Position numbers and translations under genes: made by a program. Shown here one piece after another: positions 24,663-36,189 of a stretch of DNA of 64,000 nt. A model generated the notes under the pieces. That model ran no database searches. It was not told where the DNA came from and was given only the letters and a program-made list of their open reading frames with translations. The stretch is from Paramecium octaurelia (taxonomy: Eukaryota > Ciliophora > Oligohymenophorea > Peniculida > Parameciidae), in assembly GCA_905182995.1 (NCBI GenBank), contig CAJJDP010000001.1, positions 578,001-642,000 of the forward strand, in the 5' to 3' direction. Each line of letters starts with the position of its first letter. Within the stretch, counting starts at the first letter, position 1.

Positions 24663-24783
24663 TTTTATAATATAAATATATATATATATATAAATTCTTT
24701 TATTATCTCAAACTTTATTCACCTTTATTCTATTACTTTTCATCCTATAAAAAATAGATTTGTTAGCATTTTATTACAACAAC

Positions 24784-25125
24784 ATGAAGGGTGATTCAAA
24801 AACCCACCATTAATTATTCATCAGTGCCCTATTAAAAATTTCTGGCAATTATGACTTAGTGCTAAATGTATACAATATCAGTCCTTTATCATTCATGATT
24901 ATCATCCAACCAAAAGCTGCTGTTTTATAAATTTATCAGTCAGAGAAAGGAATTTAAAATAATATAGATGTTTATGTCTTGTCATATAAAAAAGTTATAG
25001 TACAAGAGTAATTAAAGTATGAAAAAGGACTACTCTTATTGTTGATTGTTAATCATGACGAACATCAAAATTGTATAGATAATATTTAATTCTTTATACA
25101 ACTTTTATATTAATTAAGTAAGTGA
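24784..25125 (+). CDS. 113-aa protein of unknown function, first copy
   Basis: Intronless ORF of 114 codons (MKGDSKTHHQLFISALLKIS at the start). It is moderately hydrophobic and alternates strand-like and helix-like segments (SPLSFMIIIQPKAAVLQIYQ), suggesting a small globular alpha/beta domain; roadblock/LC7-type folds look like this, but I cannot confirm that. The identical copy at 26259-26600 is the contig overlap. A TLD-domain gene starts 79 nt downstream on the same strand. Confidence 0.55.
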
Positions 25126-25204
25126 TAAAATTTATCAATATTCTTGTTTATTCTTGTGAGTCTAACATATTTAAAATTAAACATTATTAATCATTTTATA
25201 ATAT

Positions 25205-26122
25205 ATGGATAATTTATGCACAGTTTGTATAAATTAAAAGGCAGTTAATAAGGATTTCGAATGTAAATCTTACAGATGCGATGAAAACTGTAAAAAAGGT
25301 ATTTTAGAGCCTTGTTAAACTTGTAACAAAAAGTTATCAGGGTAATATTAGCAATAAAATAAAAAAAAAGTTGACGATTTGTTAAAAATTTGTCAGAGGA
25401 GCATCTCTTTTATCCATAATTAGTAGATTTATATGAAGCAATTTATTGAGCATTAAATAGGAGAATTGATCAATTTACTACAAGAGAAATAGAATTCACT
25501 ATAGAGCAATCTAACTGAGATTTTATAAAAGAAATTGGATTTTTATTAAGAATGTGAATCAAGACTTAATATTATGAAGAAAAACAGTGATTTCAATAAG
25601 TTAAAACAGTTGCCTTTTTCGTAGTTAGAGTAATATGAAGACGATAAAATTATGGATTTTGGAAATATTAAAATTTTAACAGAAGAGATTAAGAATTTTG
25701 GAAAAAGAGTTACTAGAAAAAATAATCAAAGTGTTAATCTGCTAAGCAATATGAAAAAAATTCCTAATAATGAGAATAAAGAAAACTAAAAGGATTCATA
25801 TGAGAAAATTAATCCTTCAAATATGTTTATTTCATTTTTGCCACCATTAGACGATGCAACATTAATTTACAGATTAGGTTAAAAATATCAAATGCCCAAA
25901 TAAAATAAGGTATTAGGATTCATCTACACAACCAATTCATGCAAATTCGGTTTTCACTATAATGTAGATTATCCAACTACTGGTTATAATAATTGTAAAG
26001 ATTGCTACATCTTCTCATTAGAGAATGTTTATAGAATTCCAGTATTTATTGATTATAAATTTTAGCCTATGAAATTTTATCCAAAAGAAGAATGTACTAG
26101 GTATTCTTTATTTCTAAATCAC
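25205..26122 (+). CDS. TLD-domain protein, first copy, cut at contig end
   Basis: Same gene as 26680-27780, truncated by the N at 26123 after the sequence YSLFLNH. The apparent reading on through the N into the start of the next contig is an artefact. See the complete copy for domains. Confidence 0.85.
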
Positions 26123-26123
26123 N
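26123..26123. other. Single-N contig join with unmerged overlap
   Basis: 24649-26122 equals 26124-27597 (offset 1475), starting at the first base after the N and ending at the last base before it. As at 17785, two overlapping contig ends were joined without merging. Confidence 0.9.
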
Positions 26124-26258
26124 AAAAATTCGTTCATTTTTATAATATAAATATATATATATATATAAATTCTTTTATTATCTCAAACTTTATTCACCTT
26201 TATTCTATTACTTTTCATCCTATAAAAAATAGATTTGTTAGCATTTTATTACAACAAC

Positions 26259-26600
26259 ATGAAGGGTGATTCAAAAACCCACCATTAATTATTCATCAGT
26301 GCCCTATTAAAAATTTCTGGCAATTATGACTTAGTGCTAAATGTATACAATATCAGTCCTTTATCATTCATGATTATCATCCAACCAAAAGCTGCTGTTT
26401 TATAAATTTATCAGTCAGAGAAAGGAATTTAAAATAATATAGATGTTTATGTCTTGTCATATAAAAAAGTTATAGTACAAGAGTAATTAAAGTATGAAAA
26501 AGGACTACTCTTATTGTTGATTGTTAATCATGACGAACATCAAAATTGTATAGATAATATTTAATTCTTTATACAACTTTTATATTAATTAAGTAAGTGA
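26259..26600 (+). CDS. 113-aa protein of unknown function, second copy (overlap)
   Basis: Identical to 24784-25125 and explained by the contig overlap. This copy keeps its natural relation to the complete TLD gene downstream. Confidence 0.55.
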
Positions 26601-26679
26601 TAAAATTTATCAATATTCTTGTTTATTCTTGTGAGTCTAACATATTTAAAATTAAACATTATTAATCATTTTATAATAT

Positions 26680-27780
26680 ATGGATAATTTATGCACAGTT
26701 TGTATAAATTAAAAGGCAGTTAATAAGGATTTCGAATGTAAATCTTACAGATGCGATGAAAACTGTAAAAAAGGTATTTTAGAGCCTTGTTAAACTTGTA
26801 ACAAAAAGTTATCAGGGTAATATTAGCAATAAAATAAAAAAAAAGTTGACGATTTGTTAAAAATTTGTCAGAGGAGCATCTCTTTTATCCATAATTAGTA
26901 GATTTATATGAAGCAATTTATTGAGCATTAAATAGGAGAATTGATCAATTTACTACAAGAGAAATAGAATTCACTATAGAGCAATCTAACTGAGATTTTA
27001 TAAAAGAAATTGGATTTTTATTAAGAATGTGAATCAAGACTTAATATTATGAAGAAAAACAGTGATTTCAATAAGTTAAAACAGTTGCCTTTTTCGTAGT
27101 TAGAGTAATATGAAGACGATAAAATTATGGATTTTGGAAATATTAAAATTTTAACAGAAGAGATTAAGAATTTTGGAAAAAGAGTTACTAGAAAAAATAA
27201 TCAAAGTGTTAATCTGCTAAGCAATATGAAAAAAATTCCTAATAATGAGAATAAAGAAAACTAAAAGGATTCATATGAGAAAATTAATCCTTCAAATATG
27301 TTTATTTCATTTTTGCCACCATTAGACGATGCAACATTAATTTACAGATTAGGTTAAAAATATCAAATGCCCAAATAAAATAAGGTATTAGGATTCATCT
27401 ACACAACCAATTCATGCAAATTCGGTTTTCACTATAATGTAGATTATCCAACTACTGGTTATAATAATTGTAAAGATTGCTACATCTTCTCATTAGAGAA
27501 TGTTTATAGAATTCCAGTATTTATTGATTATAAATTTTAGCCTATGAAATTTTATCCAAAAGAAGAATGTACTAGGTATTCTTTATTTCTAAATCACTCT
27601 AAGATTGGATTTGGTAAGGATTGCAAAGATTTGTTGATAGATTTTGAAAATATCAAAAATTCTTCTTCTAACCTAGGTTATTCATATGATGTTTATTCAG
27701 AGCTTGATAATGAATGTATTCTAGCGGGTCGAGGAACAAATTGGAATATTGAGATGATAGAAATATTTGAATTGAAATGA
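26680..27780 (+). CDS. Zinc/coiled-coil protein with C-terminal TLD domain
   Basis: 366 aa, no intron. Residues 1-45 hold a Cys-rich motif (LCTVCINQKAV, YRCDENCKKG, EPCQTCNKK), probably zinc binding. Residues 55-150 are coiled coil (IGELINLLQEKQNSLQSNL). The C-terminal 160 residues fit a TLD domain: KVLGFIYTTNSCKFGFHY, IGFGKDCKDLLIDFEN, a Ser-rich/YSYDVYSE stretch replacing SSpCxTFgN, and the terminal EMIEIFEL matching the usual FxvxxlEvWxl end. TLD proteins bind V-ATPase or protect from oxidative damage in animals; ciliates have many with B-box-like N-termini. It is convergent with ARMC9, 104 nt apart. Confidence 0.75.
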
Positions 27781-27884
27781 ATTTATTATTTACTTTTAAC
27801 TTGCATCATAATTATAATATAATAATATAGAGAAACAATAATAGCAATGAAAATTACTTAATCTGTAAGTATATTTATGTAATA

Positions 27885-30262
27885 TCATTTTTTCTATCCT
27901 CCAGGAGGGGTTCTAGGAATTTTAGGCTTTGAAACAAATTCTTGTATATCATTATAATTAATGTTTTATTGTCCTTGTCCTTAAATTGATTGCTTTTATT
28001 GATTGTGATGTTATTGAGCTTTTTGATTATATTTTTTATCGTTTGTGTCATTATAGAATGGGATTTCTAATAATAAATATTTATAGTTTACATCCAACTG
28101 GCATTCTTTCTAATTAAGACTCTCTAATCTATTCTTGTCTCTGCTGAACTTCTTTTAAAATAATAGAATCCATGACTAATTTTTGATTTTCTGCCTCGTC
28201 TCCAACTAATTCAAAGTCTTTTTATAACAATTCTTCTCCAACTATATTATCTTAATTATTGAGATCATCTTCTTCATCATCATCTCCTATACACTCCTCT
28301 TCTTCATCTTCTAGATCATCAACATCGTTTTCCTCTTCCATTTACGATTAGTCATAATCATCCTCATCAGCGCTTAACTAGGCAATCATATATTGAATTT
28401 GTTTCTTGAATTTTTCATCCGAATTTTCCAAAAGTCTTGGTAATTCTTCTGGAATTTGTAGGCTGTATGCATAATCTCTGATAATCTTTCTGCTGAACAA
28501 TGAGTAAAATGTTCCATTAGTAAAGGTTTTAATTTAATCATTCGGATAATCAATAAGTTCGTATAGAACTTCAAAAGCTAGTTCTTTATGTTTAGTTAGC
28601 TCGTCTTTTCCTCTAGAACTTAAAGATAGATTCATAATCAACGCAGTAATGTATTCATAAGTATATTCACTGAGGTTATTTCGTTCCTAAAATAATGTGA
28701 AATTGTTACATTTTTAAGAATTATCAATGTATAATAAATGATGTTGTTTTCAAGCATGAAGGTTTAACTTTGTTTTCTCAATGACATTTTTTAAAGGGCA
28801 CCAATAGCATTCTTTCTAATTAGACTATCAGATTATTCTTTTTTAATTAGATCGACTAAAAACTTAATAAGTGTTGGATTCAAAGTTAAATATGATCGTC
28901 CATGATAATCCGATGCTAAGGCATTTAATAGTTTTAAGGTTTAACATTAAACTAAGGGGTGAGATTTTAAAATTAAATATTAAGCTAACAATATATTTTT
29001 AGAGTGTGTTCCTATGATATCATGAGTTGCATAAGCCACAACCACTTATCTTCTTTATAGAGCATTTTTTGCTCTTGTTATTCTCCATCTCAAAGCCTAC
29101 AACACGTTTGCCACATGTTAATAATTGTTAGATTTTGTAAATAACTAAATTATTTTAGGATAATTCAAAGGTACATATTCTTCCATTTAATTGGATTTGA
29201 TAGGTGTTGGTAATTCTATTTTAGATTAATGATATTACATTAATTATGAGCTATATTTGATATTTCTTATTCAGCCATGCTGGCCTTTTCAAATAGAGAA
29301 ATATCTTATGATTTATTCACCAAATCTTCAAAATCTTGATTGAGGAATTTTTCATACTGGAGAAGCTTCTTTTTTAAATTTTAAATCTTCTATTGGTTTT
29401 GAATAGATTAATTGGTATCAACATATTTTTATAAATCTTTTGATACTACCATTAATTCTTTACAAAGAGAAAACCATTTTTATTATGCTTCAGTGAAATT
29501 TTTCTCAGCATGATTATTTAATTCTTAATATGCTTAAACTTATTGATTTAACTTCTATTTGATTTCAGTATTGTCACTTTGCAATTTTTAAATTTAATCA
29601 TTTAATCTCTTAATCTCTTTTTATTGATCCTATTACTAATAATTGTTATGTTAAATTTGTTAATATTAATTTTGCTAATATTAATTTTCGTAATGTTAGA
29701 CTAATTTCTATAGATGAGTGATTTATTCATTTTAAAATATTTAAGATGTGAAATCTTTTAAACGGTCTTTTAAGTCCTCAACCCATTAAGTTGTGAATAA
29801 ATGTTGAAATGTTTAATGTTTTTAAGGCTATTGCACATATGGCAATGCATAAAAGGGAAGCACTTCATTTGTTTTTGATAAGTCTTCACCTATAATATGT
29901 AGGAATTAATTAATACCTTTTGAATCTAGATATTGTTTGAATGCATTGATTGACTATTTGTCTATTTACCCTTTCTTTGATAAGTACGGATGAATTGGAT
30001 AAATTAGGAAGTAGATTTAAATATAAAACTCTAATTTCCACAAGTCATAATCTTATTTGTTGTTTTAAGGTAGATGCTAATTCCATAATCTCAAGAAACT
30101 ATCTCTGTCTCCCTTATCGAAATATTAAAGCATTTAATATTCTTATTAATTACCAACTCTCTAATGATTGTATTAGGATTCATTTTCAAACTGCTCCAAA
30201 GTCTTTAAGTAGTTCTATTTTAGCAAGTAATCTTAAACTATGGTGCTCATTTTATCACTCAT
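27885..30262 (-). CDS. ARMC9: ARMC9 homologue (LisH plus armadillo, ciliary protein)
   Basis: 768 aa after removing introns of 23, 23 and 25 nt. The N-terminus has a LisH motif (IVQDYLLKQNYLKTLEQFE) and the ARMC9-specific segment LWKLEFYIQIYFLIYPIHPY. A coiled coil (residues ~190-330) is followed by the armadillo region with blocks matching animal ARMC9: VLQALRWRITRAKNAL, NAIGALQKMSLRKQSQTFML, YEYITALIMNLSL, FTNGTFYSLFSRKIIRDYA and FKKQIQYMIAQL. It ends in an acidic tail of D/E runs and a Gln-rich stretch. In vertebrates ARMC9 sits at the ciliary base and is mutated in Joubert syndrome. Starts at 30262 and 30250 are in frame; both overlap or abut the upstream gene's stop. Confidence 0.9.
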
Positions 30263-31288
30263 GTTGGTTTAGTATATAAAATTTTATTCGCTTTCTTAAT
30301 ACTTTTCTCCCTAACTGTTACTTTGATAATACCGATTATGATTGAACAGCTGATTCTGGTCTTTTTTATATCTAATCCTATTTACGAGGTTTGTTTAACC
30401 CAGAATCCACTTTCGCCCTTGCTTCTTGTCTTGATTATGGTTTCCTTTGATTCATAACTGATATTTTGTAATAATTTTTATATTTATACAATTTTATTCA
30501 AACGATGAAATTCCAGATTGTAGTGTAAACTTCTCTAAATTAATCCACCTTGTCTTACTTAATAAGTTCGGAAAACAATTTATAACTAGCCAAGTTACTA
30601 GAAATATCTTTTTCAATAGCTAAACTTAACTATCATTTTTACTATCAAAATTTTCTCCTTTAAAAATATAAGCATATATCAAAATAGTATATAATTCATT
30701 TATTATATGCTTTTTCCAAATAGGAGAAGAAAATTTCAAATACATCTCTGCTTTTTTAGTAAAAACAGAATTCCCTTTCGTTTCTGAAATCAATCTACTT
30801 CCTTTCAAAATCTAACATCTTTATTTTTTAATACTTTTTCGTATATATCCAATAACTTTTCTTCCTCCAATTAAAAACAAGGCTCCTGCGCATCTCTAAC
30901 GATAATGTTCTTGTCATTGAAATGACCCAAATTGCTAATCATTATTGTGAACTTCATAAAATCAGGATCATTCATAGTAGCTACTGATTTGCTTAATTCA
31001 TCATCCACTTAATCAATCATAGGAGTTTATTCCTTAGTCTTTTTTGAAGTTGATGGCTTGACGGTTCCAGTCTATCTAAATAAAATCCAAATTTATTACA
31101 GGTGGAACTCCATTATGTTTATTTTTTATATGAGTGTACAAAGCAGCATTTGTCCCATACTTTCTGCCACAATTTGGATCTCCGCATATGAAATCCTTTT
31201 CAATCTCCTCCTTCTTTCTTCTATGTTTTATTGCTGCTTCTTATTTTATTCCACTTCCAGATTATAATTATTATTCCTCTTCACTCAT
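30255..31288 (-). CDS. C2H2 zinc-finger protein
   Basis: 316 aa after removing introns of 28, 23 and 32 nt. A single C2H2 finger lies near residues 32-58 (FICGDPNCGRKYGTNAALYT followed by HIKNKH, i.e. C-x4-C-x12-H-x4-H). The rest is a charged linker (residues 60-130), a hydrophobic helical segment (ELYTILIYAYIF) and a basic Gln/Arg-rich tail. It may be a nuclear DNA- or RNA-binding protein. Its stop codon overlaps the start region of ARMC9 on the same strand, which is unusually tight. Confidence 0.7.
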
Positions 31289-31409
31289 TATATTTTTATA
31301 ACCAAAATATATAATTTACAAAATTTTAAAAACTAAATAATTATAGAATTTATTGTAATGTATTTATAACAATCCTAAAATATATACATATTAATCAGTA
31401 GATTATATC

Positions 31410-32057
31410 TCAATAGAAATATTAACTTTAGCTGTCGTAGTCAAATGCTTTGAATGGCTCAACTTGCTCTACAATTTAAGTGTTATTTTAACATTAAGTT
31501 TATAAATTGTATTAAATTTCCTCTTGACAACTTATAAAAACAGCTTCTTCAAAAATAGATGATTCATTAAAATAGTCCTTCTCATAGTATTGCTCACTCA
31601 TTTCACCATCTTTTACAACATTTTTTCTTTTAAAAATCTCTAAGATTTCCTTTATTACCTTCTAATAGATTCTCTGTTTTTTAGAGTTCAATTTAGATTT
31701 AGGAAATAAACTAAATAAAGGATTATTTGAGGAATTCTCAAAAAACTTCTCATTACGCAAATAAGTTGTTATATATTTTTTCACTGGAAGTTCGCTTCTA
31801 AAACTATTTAAAGTCTCAAACATTCTGTCCACCCATCCTTATGCACTCTATAAAACAGCAGATAGAAATTGGCTGTAAATGGGTTCTTTAGATTTTGAGT
31901 ATGAAAACACTGTTGATTTGGGCAAATTATATTCTTTTGCTATTTCAGAGATTTTTTTGATTTTTTTCCCTAATTAACCGATTATTAAACTTTTCTATTC
32001 CTTTGTGAGATTCTTGTTGTAATGCCTTCCCTTTCTTTATTTTTTAATAGAATTCAT
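31410..32057 (-). CDS. HTH protein, paralogue of the segment E HTH gene
   Basis: 215 aa, no intron. The N-terminal basic region is followed by the HTH (SEIAKEYNLPKSTVFSYSK) and a KEPIYSQF motif that aligns with KEHIYDNF of the segment E protein; a second shared patch is SKKQRIYQKV versus SQKKRIIRFV. The tail is acidic and Gln-rich. This shows the HTH family is dispersed in the genome. Unlike the segment E genes it has no copy of the second unknown protein beside it; its divergent neighbour (204 nt between ATGs) is a different small protein. Confidence 0.7.
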
Positions 32058-32261
32058 AATAATATTTAACTATAATTATAATTAATTGAATTAGAAAATA
32101 ATAGGACTTAAATTTCATTAATAATTATATATTTAAATCTATATTAATAACCACAATAATATAATTCCATATTAAGTCAAATTCTATATTTTCTAAACCT
32201 TAAAAAAAATACATTTAAATTCCTTTAAAACTTATGCTTAGTTTGATTATTAATTTATTTA

Positions 32262-32924
32262 ATGGTAGAGCAAACTTAATTAATCTTGGGATGCAATAGA
32301 ATAATATGGTAAAGTAATGATCGAAAGGAAAAAATATATGAAATACGATAAGTTAAAAAAGATGCACATTTTCTAAAATTATATTGGACTAAAGGTCCAG
32401 GATATCGAACTTTGAAAAAGGGTAAATGGTATCGCTTTAAAAATTATAAAATTGTAAACAATATTTTACAACCTATTCCAAATGTTTATTTTGAATATAA
32501 TGAGATCAAAAAACCTGATAAAAAAGAATTGAAGATTGAAGATATGAGGGAACCTTATTCAAACTTATTGGGGATAATTTAAGATGAAGGCGATGTGGAT
32601 GAATTCTCGAGATAATACCCTTTTAGAGTTATCGAAATTTTGTTGCTAGATGGAAATACTGTGCAAGTATTATTAAAAAATAGATTTGCCACAGAAAGAA
32701 AAGAAAAATTTTAGACAGGTGAAATAATCTATATTTATGGATGTAGAAAGCATATACATCCTCAAAACCAAGAATTCTGGTATTCATCTTTGACAAATAA
32801 TACTAAAATTAAATTTGATCTTTAAACTATTCGATAACATGTTAGCAAACATAATTTTGGAAGAATTCTTAAGCTTAAGACAGGGTTTAATGACTAAGAT
32901 GAAGCAACTGGACAAGTATAATGA
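32262..32924 (+). CDS. 220-aa protein, possibly OB-fold
   Basis: Intronless, 220 aa. Strand-rich and basic, with motifs such as KKGKWYRFKNYKIVNNI and FRVIEILLLDGNTVQVLLKN followed by GEIIYIYGCRKH, which look like two beta-barrel cores of the single-strand-nucleic-acid-binding OB type (a KWYRFxNY strand and a GxxIYIxG strand). I do not recognise a specific family. It shares an intergenic region with the HTH gene at 31410. Confidence 0.55.
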
Positions 32925-33396
32925 GTTATTCATTTAAATTACACTTTCTAAAATTTTTAATATTATTTTTTAATTCTATTAATTATTTATAATTTAAAAT
33001 CAATAATTTTATTATAATTAGGTTTCGAAGTTCTAAAATTGTTATGATTTATCGTTTTATTTCTATTTAAGCATATTACTGCAGAATAGATAATATTATC
33101 AGTGTTATAGTTTCTTTGTATCATTAAATATGATTTGGATTTTTGATTCAATAGAATAAATACCAAACGTGAGGAACTAATTGTTCTCATTACTAAAATG
33201 AAAGACTCAAATTTATAATTTATTCTTCAATTATGAGAGAGATTCTTGCAAGGAGGGCACTTTAGCAAAAGAATTATCATTATCTTTGGAATAATGATAT
33301 CAATCCCCCACTTAGTAAGTTCTTAATAATAAATTTAAATTGTATATTTTCGGATTGATGCATATTATGAACATAAGTAGTATCAATATTTTACCT
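32925..33396. other. Intergenic, one short ORF
   Basis: AT-rich spacer between the 220-aa gene and the stop of the minus-strand AAA gene. A 41-codon plus-strand frame at 33233-33358 (MREILARRALQQKNYHYLWN at the start) has protein-like composition but no clear context. Otherwise nothing recognised. Confidence 0.35.
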
Positions 33397-34595
33397 TCAG
33401 TCATCAAAATTTGCTTTCCATTCTTCTAATTTGTTGATGTAATCTTCTGAAATTACTTGCTTGTACTTTCTAAGTACATTAAGAATGTCGCCCTAAATTC
33501 TAATTTATTCTTACATATTCAATAATATTATCTGCACATTCTGATTTGATTTATATGTTCTATTTATTGATATTCCAAGTTTAATCATAAGCCATCTATA
33601 GTATATTGGAGATATCACAACATGTGTAACCTTGAAATAGGTTGGTTAATTGATCTTATTATTGCAAAGTTAGCTTATGTTTCATATTTGATAGCTTTTC
33701 ATTTAATAAATCCACAATTTGTTGACGATTCGGTAAAGGTATATAAATTCTTTTACTAAATCTAAATTTTTATATAAATTATTTTACCTTCTTCGGACTG
33801 GAGGATTTATATTCCATGGGTAACTTGAAATTCCAATGATTTAAAACTTGAAACTCTCTTAATGCCTTTATTTATCTAACTCTATTAATAATTCAACAAA
33901 GATGTTTAAATTAGTTCGATTACTATTTAAATTCTACTTTCCTATTTACTCTAGATCATAAATTAATAGAATTGATGGCTACATGCTTCTGGCAAAATCA
34001 AAAATTTAATGAATGCATCGTTATTCTATTAAGTATTTTTTACCAGAATTAGGAGCCTTTAATAATAAGAATGAAATACTCCATAAAGAAGTATGATATC
34101 ATAATAATAACAACAATTTTGAAAAAATTGAGGAAACTTAAAAGGTAAAGCTATTTCTTTCATAGTGTTTTTAACTGATTCTAATTGCAATATATCTTTG
34201 TCTCCAACTTTGGGCTTCTATTTTACTTAAATGAAATCATTTTCAAAACTTAATCTTACAATCATATTAACAATAATTACTTTTTATCAGGATTACAAAT
34301 TTAATATAACATTTCTAAATTATTCATTTATAAGAGTTCCTTGAAATTAATAAGTTAAGTATTATATTCTTCAATTTCTAAGTTTAATTCAGAATTAAGA
34401 ACCTAATCATTTAGTTCTTACTAAAAATGGATAATTTATTCATAACCAAACTTCATTTTTTAATAAGCAGCAATCTTAGTCTCCATATCAAATCGAGATA
34501 AGAATTCCCTCTTGCCTAATAATTTATTTAAATATATCACCAGCTTACATCATTTCAAAAGCTTCTCCTAATTAATGTAATTCACTTGTATTCAT
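33397..34595 (-). CDS. MIT-AAA protein with degenerate ATPase motifs (Vps4-like)
   Basis: 358 aa after removing five introns (25, 26, 23, 26, 22 nt). Residues 1-75 form an MIT-type helical hairpin (LGEAFEMMQAGKREFLSRFD). The AAA domain follows with LESVKNTMKEIALPFKFPQF. Walker A reads ILLYGAPNSGKKYL: GK is kept but the Ser/Thr is Lys. Walker B reads PSILLIYDLEQIGK: the catalytic DE pair is lost. The arginine-finger strand is kept (WNINPPVRRRFSKRIYIPLP), as is the Vps4/katanin C-terminal helix (YINKLEEWKANFDD). It is likely an inactive or regulatory partner in an AAA ring. Intact splicing and frame argue against a pseudogene. Confidence 0.8.
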
Positions 34596-34641
34596 TAAAT
34601 ATATTATATATTTAAATTATCAAAAAATATATATCATAGTT

Positions 34642-36059
34642 TCAATTTTATTCAGCTTAGTCAAACATGTTGAAGGGTTGAACATAAGTTTGTTGAGGAA
34701 TTTCTTCTACTTGGTTTAATTAAGAAGTAGAATCCTCGAGATTTCTTCTTTGTTATGGATTTGTGTTTTGTATTAATTTTATACTTGTGACTCTTTAAAT
34801 AAAAGTAGAATTCTAATTCTTTTTATTCTCAGGACTTGAATCTGTTTGTCTTTGCAACATTAATCTTGAGAACTCTTCCTCCGTAAATTCCAAACGACAA
34901 TTTGGGCAACTTTTGCTCTTCTTAAACCTGAATTAATTTGATTCTTATTATTCAATGATGCATTTGTCATGAAAAATGTGATTGCAAGGGGTTTCTCTGA
35001 TAGAATCACTTTCTTCATAATTTACTAGACATATACAACAAAATTCATTCAACATTTTGGTTTGTACCTTTTTAGTTGGCATATATTTATCTAACATCTC
35101 TAAACCAATTTCAGGAGCTTCTAAAGAAAGTACTTTTAATTATTTCCTAAATTAAACTGTCAAGTAAATTATGCTCATTGTTGCCAAAACTATTACTGCT
35201 ATTATCACTAAGATTCCCCAAATAGGGAAGATGTTATCAGAAGCAATAATTTCATTTAGAGATAACTTTATTTCTGCCTCAGATGTTTGATTAAAATTAT
35301 ATAAACCAATTATTACAACCGATTCAACTTCATCTCCTTACTTTTTTAATGTAACTTAATAGGTGTATTCTTGAGGTATCAAACTGAAATAGGAATTAAA
35401 GGATGGTAATTAAGTTAAGCGAGAAATATTAGAAGGGACCAATGAAACACCAACATCTGATTTGCCATTTACTAATAATAACTAATTCAAAGGGAAAACA
35501 TTACCTAGTATTCATTGTATTCAATTCTATAATAAAAATATAACCATTTATTCTAGGCTATTGTGATTTATGTATTTGGTATTTCCTCAGATCTTAGTTA
35601 TTGTGTACAATTAGTAAAGTAATAAGGGAACTTACATTAAACTTACTTCTAAGGCGATTCAATCAAAGATAATGAGTAATTGAATTGTATAATGTCTTCT
35701 ACTTAATAATTACATATTTTTTTGTATAAAACATTAATAGCAATTTCATCTGTTTCCTTGATATAAATATTTTAGAATTCGAGTTTCTAATGAAATGCAT
35801 CTGCATCAAAAATTGTTAAATTTGTTTCATTATTTTTGCTTATCACAATTAATTATAAAGAGTACCTTTGATCTTTAGGAAACTTAGTAATTTATAACTT
35901 ATCACATAAAAATTTGATTCATACCTATATTAGATAGAGATTTTCTTGTTTTAAAGTAACATTTAGATTGTTAATTTCTGTAATATAACTGTTGTTAAAT
36001 AGAACGGATTCACACTTATAATAAGGTATTAATGTTGTTATTATCAATAAAATTAACAT
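34642..36059 (-). CDS. Single-pass membrane RING-finger protein
   Basis: 455 aa after removing introns of 27 and 23 nt. The N-terminus is a signal peptide (MLILLIITTLIPYYKCES). Residues 20-290 are predicted lumenal/extracellular. A transmembrane segment is IWGILVIIAVIVLATMSIIY. The cytosolic RING-H2 finger follows: FCCICLVNYEES, CNHIFHDKC and CPNCRL, giving the C-x2-C, C-x-H-x2-H-x2-C, C-x2-C pattern. This is the layout of membrane ubiquitin E3 ligases (PA-TM-RING/ATL type). It lies 46 nt upstream of the degenerate AAA gene on the same strand. Confidence 0.85.
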
Positions 36060-36189
36060 TATTATTATTCAATATAAAAAGAATCTCAAATTATTTATTG
36101 CTTATTTGACTCCTTATATACGTGTAGTTATTGAAAAATAATGTATATATAGTTTACTTTATACAATATTATTTTATATAAATTATTCA

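Larger units (their letters stand above)
22483..24739 (-). mobile_element. Segment E, copy 2 (inverted)
   Basis: Full-length inverted counterpart of 13708-15961 (coordinate sum 38444 within the two genes). Two differences from copy 1 are visible: a C/T change in codon 5 of the HTH gene and one extra TA in the run upstream of its ATG. Left flank differs completely from copy 1, so this is a distinct genomic location or allele. Confidence 0.7.
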
